64,000 nucleotides of DNA, taken from NCBI RefSeq assembly GCF_042675705.1, contig NZ_JBHTJJ010000006.1; one strand, written 5' to 3'. Source of the DNA: Ruegeria arenilitoris (GTDB lineage: Bacteria; Pseudomonadota; Alphaproteobacteria; Rhodobacterales; Rhodobacteraceae). Both the position numbers and the translations under genes were made by a program. The notes below the pieces were generated by a model, which worked only from the letters and a program-made list of their open reading frames with translations, was not told the DNA's origin and ran no database searches. This document shows positions 61,115-64,000 of the stretch, piece by piece (position 1 is the stretch's first letter; the number at the start of each line of letters is the position of its first letter).

Positions 61115-62632
61115 ATGAGCAACCCGCTATACGATCGACTTTTCGGCATTCACGCGGGCAAGGCAACGCCGTTCCTGCATCTGCCGGACGGACGCGTTCT
61201 CTCACATGCCGATTTCCTGGACATGGCGGCCCGGATCGCCAACGCTTTGACGGCCTGCGGACTGGAACCGGATGACCGCGTTGCGGTGCAGGTCGCGAAA
61301 TCGCCCGAGGCGCTGGCGCTGTATGCGGCCTGCGTTCAGGCCGGGCTGATCTTTCTGCCGTTGAACACCGCCTACACGACAGACGAGCTGCGGTATTTCA
61401 TCGAAAACAGCGGTGCTCGGATGGTTGTCGCAGACGCCAAATCACAGGCCGATATCGAGCCGATTGCCCAAGCGCAAAATGCGATGCTCGAAACCCTGAA
61501 CGCGGACGGTTCCGGCAGCCTGATGCGGCGCGCGCTTGGGATGTTGCCAGCCTTCGAACCCGCGCACAGGACCGAGGATGACCTTGCGGCCTTCCTTTAT
61601 ACTTCGGGCACCACCGGGCGGTCCAAGGGCGCCATGCTGACGCAGGCGAACCTGCTGTCGAACGCCGAAACGCTGGTGCAGGAGTGGCGCTTCACCGCGG
61701 AAGACGTTTTGCTGCACGCGCTGCCGATCTTTCACACCCATGGCCTGTTCGTGGCCACCAATGTCATGCTGTCGGCCGGTGGATCGATGATCTTTCTGCC
61801 GGGCTTCGATCTGGACGACATCCTGCGCCTGATGCCCAAGGCCACCTCGATGATGGGGGTGCCGACCTTCTATACACGGCTTCTGGACGACCACCGGTTC
61901 ACCGGAGATCTGACCCGGCACATGCGGCTGTTCATATCTGGTTCGGCGCCGCTGCTGGCCGAAACCCACACGCGGTTCGAGCAACGCACCGGCCACCGCA
62001 TCCTCGAACGCTATGGCATGACCGAGACCAACATGAACACCTCGAACCCCTATGACGGCGAGCGTCGGGCCGGAACCGTGGGCTTTCCGCTGCCGGGGGT
62101 CGAATTGAAGATCACCGACCCCGAAACGGGCGATCCGCTGCCACAGGGCGAGATCGGCATGATCGAGGTGCGCGGTCCGAACGTGTTCAAGGGCTATTGG
62201 CAGATGCCCGAGAAAACCGCCGCCGAGCTGCGCGAGGACGGGTTCTTCATCACCGGCGATCTGGGCCGCATCGACGCGGATGGCTATGTGCATATAGTGG
62301 GACGCGGCAAAGACCTGATCATTTCGGGCGGTTACAACATCTATCCCAAGGAAATCGAGCTGGTTCTGGATGACCAGCCCGGCTTGCTGGAAAGCGCGGT
62401 GATCGGCGTGCCGCACCCGGATTTCGGGGAAACCGTGCTGGGCATCCTGGTGCCCGAGGCCGGCGCGGCACCGGATCTGGATGCGATTATGGAGGCGGTG
62501 AGCAAAAGCCTTGCCCGTTTCAAACATCCCCGCAGGCTGATCCTGCTGGACGAACTGCCCCGCAATACAATGGGCAAGGTGCAGAAAAACGTTCTGCGCG
62601 AGACCTACAAGGACATGTTCGCGGGCGGCTGA
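61115..62632 (+). CDS. matB: Malonyl-CoA synthetase MatB
   Basis: A 505-residue AMP-forming acyl-CoA synthetase. The P-loop is FLYTSGTTGRSKGAML (about 161-176), the acyl-pocket/adenine region ERYGMTETNMNTSNPYDGERRAGTVG (about 296-321), the GDLG motif near 384, and the C-terminal catalytic Lys in PRNTMGKVQKNVLRE. The MTETNMNTSNP block is the MatB signature for malonate. It would activate malonate or methylmalonate. The usual partner, malonyl-CoA decarboxylase, is not in the window. It lies 77 bp after hutC, and its stop abuts the convergent metallophosphatase stop. Confidence 0.9.
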   Translation: MSNPLYDRLFGIHAGKATPFLHLPDGRVLSHADFLDMAARIANALTACGLEPDDRVAVQVAKSPEALALYAACVQAGLIFLPLNTAYTTDELRYFIENSGARMVVADAKSQADIEPIAQAQNAMLETLNADGSGSLMRRALGMLPAFEPAHRTEDDLAAFLYTSGTTGRSKGAMLTQANLLSNAETLVQEWRFTAEDVLLHALPIFHTHGLFVATNVMLSAGGSMIFLPGFDLDDILRLMPKATSMMGVPTFYTRLLDDHRFTGDLTRHMRLFISGSAPLLAETHTRFEQRTGHRILERYGMTETNMNTSNPYDGERRAGTVGFPLPGVELKITDPETGDPLPQGEIGMIEVRGPNVFKGYWQMPEKTAAELREDGFFITGDLGRIDADGYVHIVGRGKDLIISGGYNIYPKEIELVLDDQPGLLESAVIGVPHPDFGETVLGILVPEAGAAPDLDAIMEAVSKSLARFKHPRRLILLDELPRNTMGKVQKNVLRETYKDMFAGG

Positions 62633-63361
62633 TCAGGGGCGCAGGGGAACGCGTCCGGCTTCGGTCAGCAGCCAGCAGTCGCGCCCCTCGAACACGGCGA
62701 CCCCGGGTTGGCGGCCATAGCCCGCGCCGCTGTCCAGATTGATACGGTTCCCGTAATGGGTGGGGCGGTTCACCACCGTGTGGCCATGCACGATCAGCTT
62801 GGGGTGCGGGGTCTCGCAGGCGTGAAAGCTCTGACGGATCCAGACCAGATCGTCCTCGGCCTGCGCGCTCAGCGACACGCCCGGCCGGATGCCCGCATGA
62901 ACAAAGGCAAGCTCGGAGGTCTGGTGCATCCGCACCAGGTCGCGCAGAAATGCCTTGTGCGCGGTTGGCACCGCCGCAAGGGCCGCACGATGCACATCCT
63001 GAAGGCGCGTGCGGTCTTCGAATTCGACACCATAGCTGCGCAGGGTTTCGGCTCCGCCCAGCCGCTCGTGCAGCCAGTGGTAGCCGACCAGAAGATGCGG
63101 ATCATGGCGCGGCTCATCCTGCAGGAACCACGCGAACATCCGGTCATGGTTGCCCAGCAGCGTGACCCAGTTCCGCCCGGCGTCGCGCCCGGCAATCAGC
63201 CGGTCCAGCAGACCCTTGCTGTCGGGGCCGCGATCGACGTAGTCGCCCAGAAACACGATCCGTGCATCGCGTCCGCCATCCTGTTCGATCAGCGACAGGG
63301 CGCGGTCGAACTCGGCCGTCTGGCCGTGCAGATCACCGATGGCGTAGATGGGCGCGGTCAT
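62633..63361 (-). CDS. Serine/threonine protein phosphatase-type metallophosphoesterase
   Basis: A 242-residue PPP-family phosphatase from the ATG at 63359-63361, chosen because GGAG lies 8 bp upstream; an ATG two codons earlier is too close to that site. The motifs are IYAIGDLHGQ (about 5-14), FLGDYVDRGPDSKG (about 37-50), LLGNHDRM (about 68-75), FVHAGIRPG and LIVHGHTVV, all metal or phosphate contacts. It may act on phosphoproteins or dinucleotide polyphosphates. Its stop is adjacent to that of matB. Confidence 0.9.
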   Translation of the reverse strand: MTAPIYAIGDLHGQTAEFDRALSLIEQDGGRDARIVFLGDYVDRGPDSKGLLDRLIAGRDAGRNWVTLLGNHDRMFAWFLQDEPRHDPHLLVGYHWLHERLGGAETLRSYGVEFEDRTRLQDVHRAALAAVPTAHKAFLRDLVRMHQTSELAFVHAGIRPGVSLSAQAEDDLVWIRQSFHACETPHPKLIVHGHTVVNRPTHYGNRINLDSGAGYGRQPGVAVFEGRDCWLLTEAGRVPLRP

Positions 63362-63413
63362 GTCCATGTCTCCGTTCCGGGCCGGGTTGGATTTGCGGGC
63401 CTTTGCAACGACA

Positions 63414-63440
63414 ACGCCTGCACCGCGCGGGTGCAGGCGT
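63414..63440 (-). terminator. Stem-loop downstream of serA
   Basis: A perfect 11-bp stem (63414-63424 with 63430-63440, loop of 5) lies 28 bp past the serA stop. A second short stem (ATCCGG/CCGGAT) sits in between. There is only a weak T-run on the minus strand. Confidence 0.55.
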
Positions 63441-63468
63441 CAATCGCTTTCATCCGGGTCTTGCCGGA

Positions 63469-64000
63469 TCAGACCACGTCGAACTCCAGCGGCTTGATCT
63501 GGGTGAACAGCCCGGTTTCGGCCAGCTTGGCGCGGGCTTCGGCCGGAACCGGCTCGTCAACATACAGCAGCGCGATCGCCTCGCCGCCTGCTTCTGCGCG
63601 GCCCAGGGTAAAGTTGGCAATGTTCACGCCATGCTCGCCCATGGTCTTTCCCAAGGTGCCGATGATGCCCGGCACGTCCTCGTTGGTGGTGTACAGCATG
63701 TGCGCGCCGACCTCGGCATCGATGTTGATGCCCTTGATCTGGATGAAGCGCGGCTTGCCGTCGCTGAACACGGTACCCCCGATCGAGCGTTCGCGCTTGT
63801 CGGTCACCACGGTCACCTTGATATAGCCCTCGAAGGCGCCCGACTTATCCTGGTTGGTGGTCGAGATCTTGACGCCGCGCTCTTTGGCCACGACCGGGGC
63901 CGAGACCATGTTCACCTCGGGGTTCGAGCGTTTCATGATCCCCGCCACCACCGCGCAGTTCAGCGCGGCCAAGTTCATCTGCGCCGCCACGCCATCATAC
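63469..64000 (-). CDS. serA: D-3-phosphoglycerate dehydrogenase, C-terminal part
   Basis: The frame is open to the window edge; 177 residues of the C-terminus are visible and the 5' end lies outside. The intervening domain (AALNCAVVAGIMKRSNPEVNMVSAPVVAKERGVKIS) and C-terminal ACT domain (HMLYTTNEDVPGIIGTLGKTMGEHGVNIANFTLGR, ending LYVDEPVP) match long-type SerA, in which the ACT domain senses serine. It begins the serine pathway from 3-phosphoglycerate. Identity rests on these domains only. Confidence 0.9.
   Translation of the reverse strand, partial: YDGVAAQMNLAALNCAVVAGIMKRSNPEVNMVSAPVVAKERGVKISTTNQDKSGAFEGYIKVTVVTDKRERSIGGTVFSDGKPRFIQIKGINIDAEVGAHMLYTTNEDVPGIIGTLGKTMGEHGVNIANFTLGRAEAGGEAIALLYVDEPVPAEARAKLAETGLFTQIKPLEFDVV

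Overview
The window is a stretch of a high-GC alphaproteobacterial chromosome, most probably from the Roseobacter group (Rhodobacteraceae). This rests on gene content and neighbourhoods: a CcrM-type GANTC methyltransferase beside rnhB, DUF721 and mutY; a flagellin-flaF-flbT cluster typical of alphaproteobacteria; PotFGHI plus a class III aminotransferase; and TldE, CysQ-like and LpxK genes packed together. No tRNA, rRNA, CRISPR, insertion sequence or prophage was seen. Genes are dense, many start codons overlap the preceding stop by 1-4 bp, and no gene-free gap exceeds 300 bp.

Layout. 1-4012: end of pmbA/tldE, an inositol-monophosphatase-family gene, a WaaA-like glycosyltransferase that lacks the family's catalytic motifs, and lpxK. 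4009-12006: CoA-transferase, DsbA-like protein, DUF721 protein, mutY, an alkane-hydroxylase-like alkB, a membrane class III cyclase, ccrM and rnhB. 12118-15394: two small secreted proteins, a membrane protein with a C-terminal winged-helix-like domain, and a DUF427-cyclase fusion. 15502-21251: flagellar genes (DUF1217 protein, flbT, flaF, flagellin, flgN-like, flgJ-like, fliK, flgD). 21277-29770: a kinase-like phosphotransferase and a putrescine/polyamine uptake and catabolism locus with its GntR regulator. 29822-33079: lytic transglycosylase, WYL regulator with a divergent GST-DUF1801 pair. 33070-43711: RNase R, dapE, a glutamate-receptor-like channel, GFA protein, dapD, GntR regulator, threonine dehydratase-like gene, LOG protein, metC and a membrane protein. 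43891-48931: cbpA-cbpM, U32 protein, P460-like cytochrome, rlmN. 49021-53554: small exported proteins, IalB, asparaginase, an ArsR-SRPBCC-YCII unit and serB. 53627-61037: a complete histidine utilisation locus (hutIHGU divergent from hutF-hutC). 61115-64000: matB, a metallophosphatase and the 3' part of serA.

The genes form several working units. The polyamine locus imports putrescine (PotFGHI) and offers two catabolic entry enzymes (SpuC-like aminotransferase, PuuB-like oxidase); an identical 14-bp sequence recurs exactly 100 bp apart around the potF/gntR intergenic region and a variant lies in the spuC promoter. The hut locus encodes HutH, HutU, HutI, HutF and HutG, i.e. the deiminase/deformylase route to glutamate, with HutC as likely repressor. 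The ccrM leader carries three GANTC sites and a CtrA-like box sits between divergent flagellar units, hinting at the CcrM/CtrA circuit. The most unusual items are the inverted-topology membrane winged-helix protein with the neighbouring DUF427-cyclase, the receptor channel with a degenerate pore filter, and the degenerate WaaA homologue.
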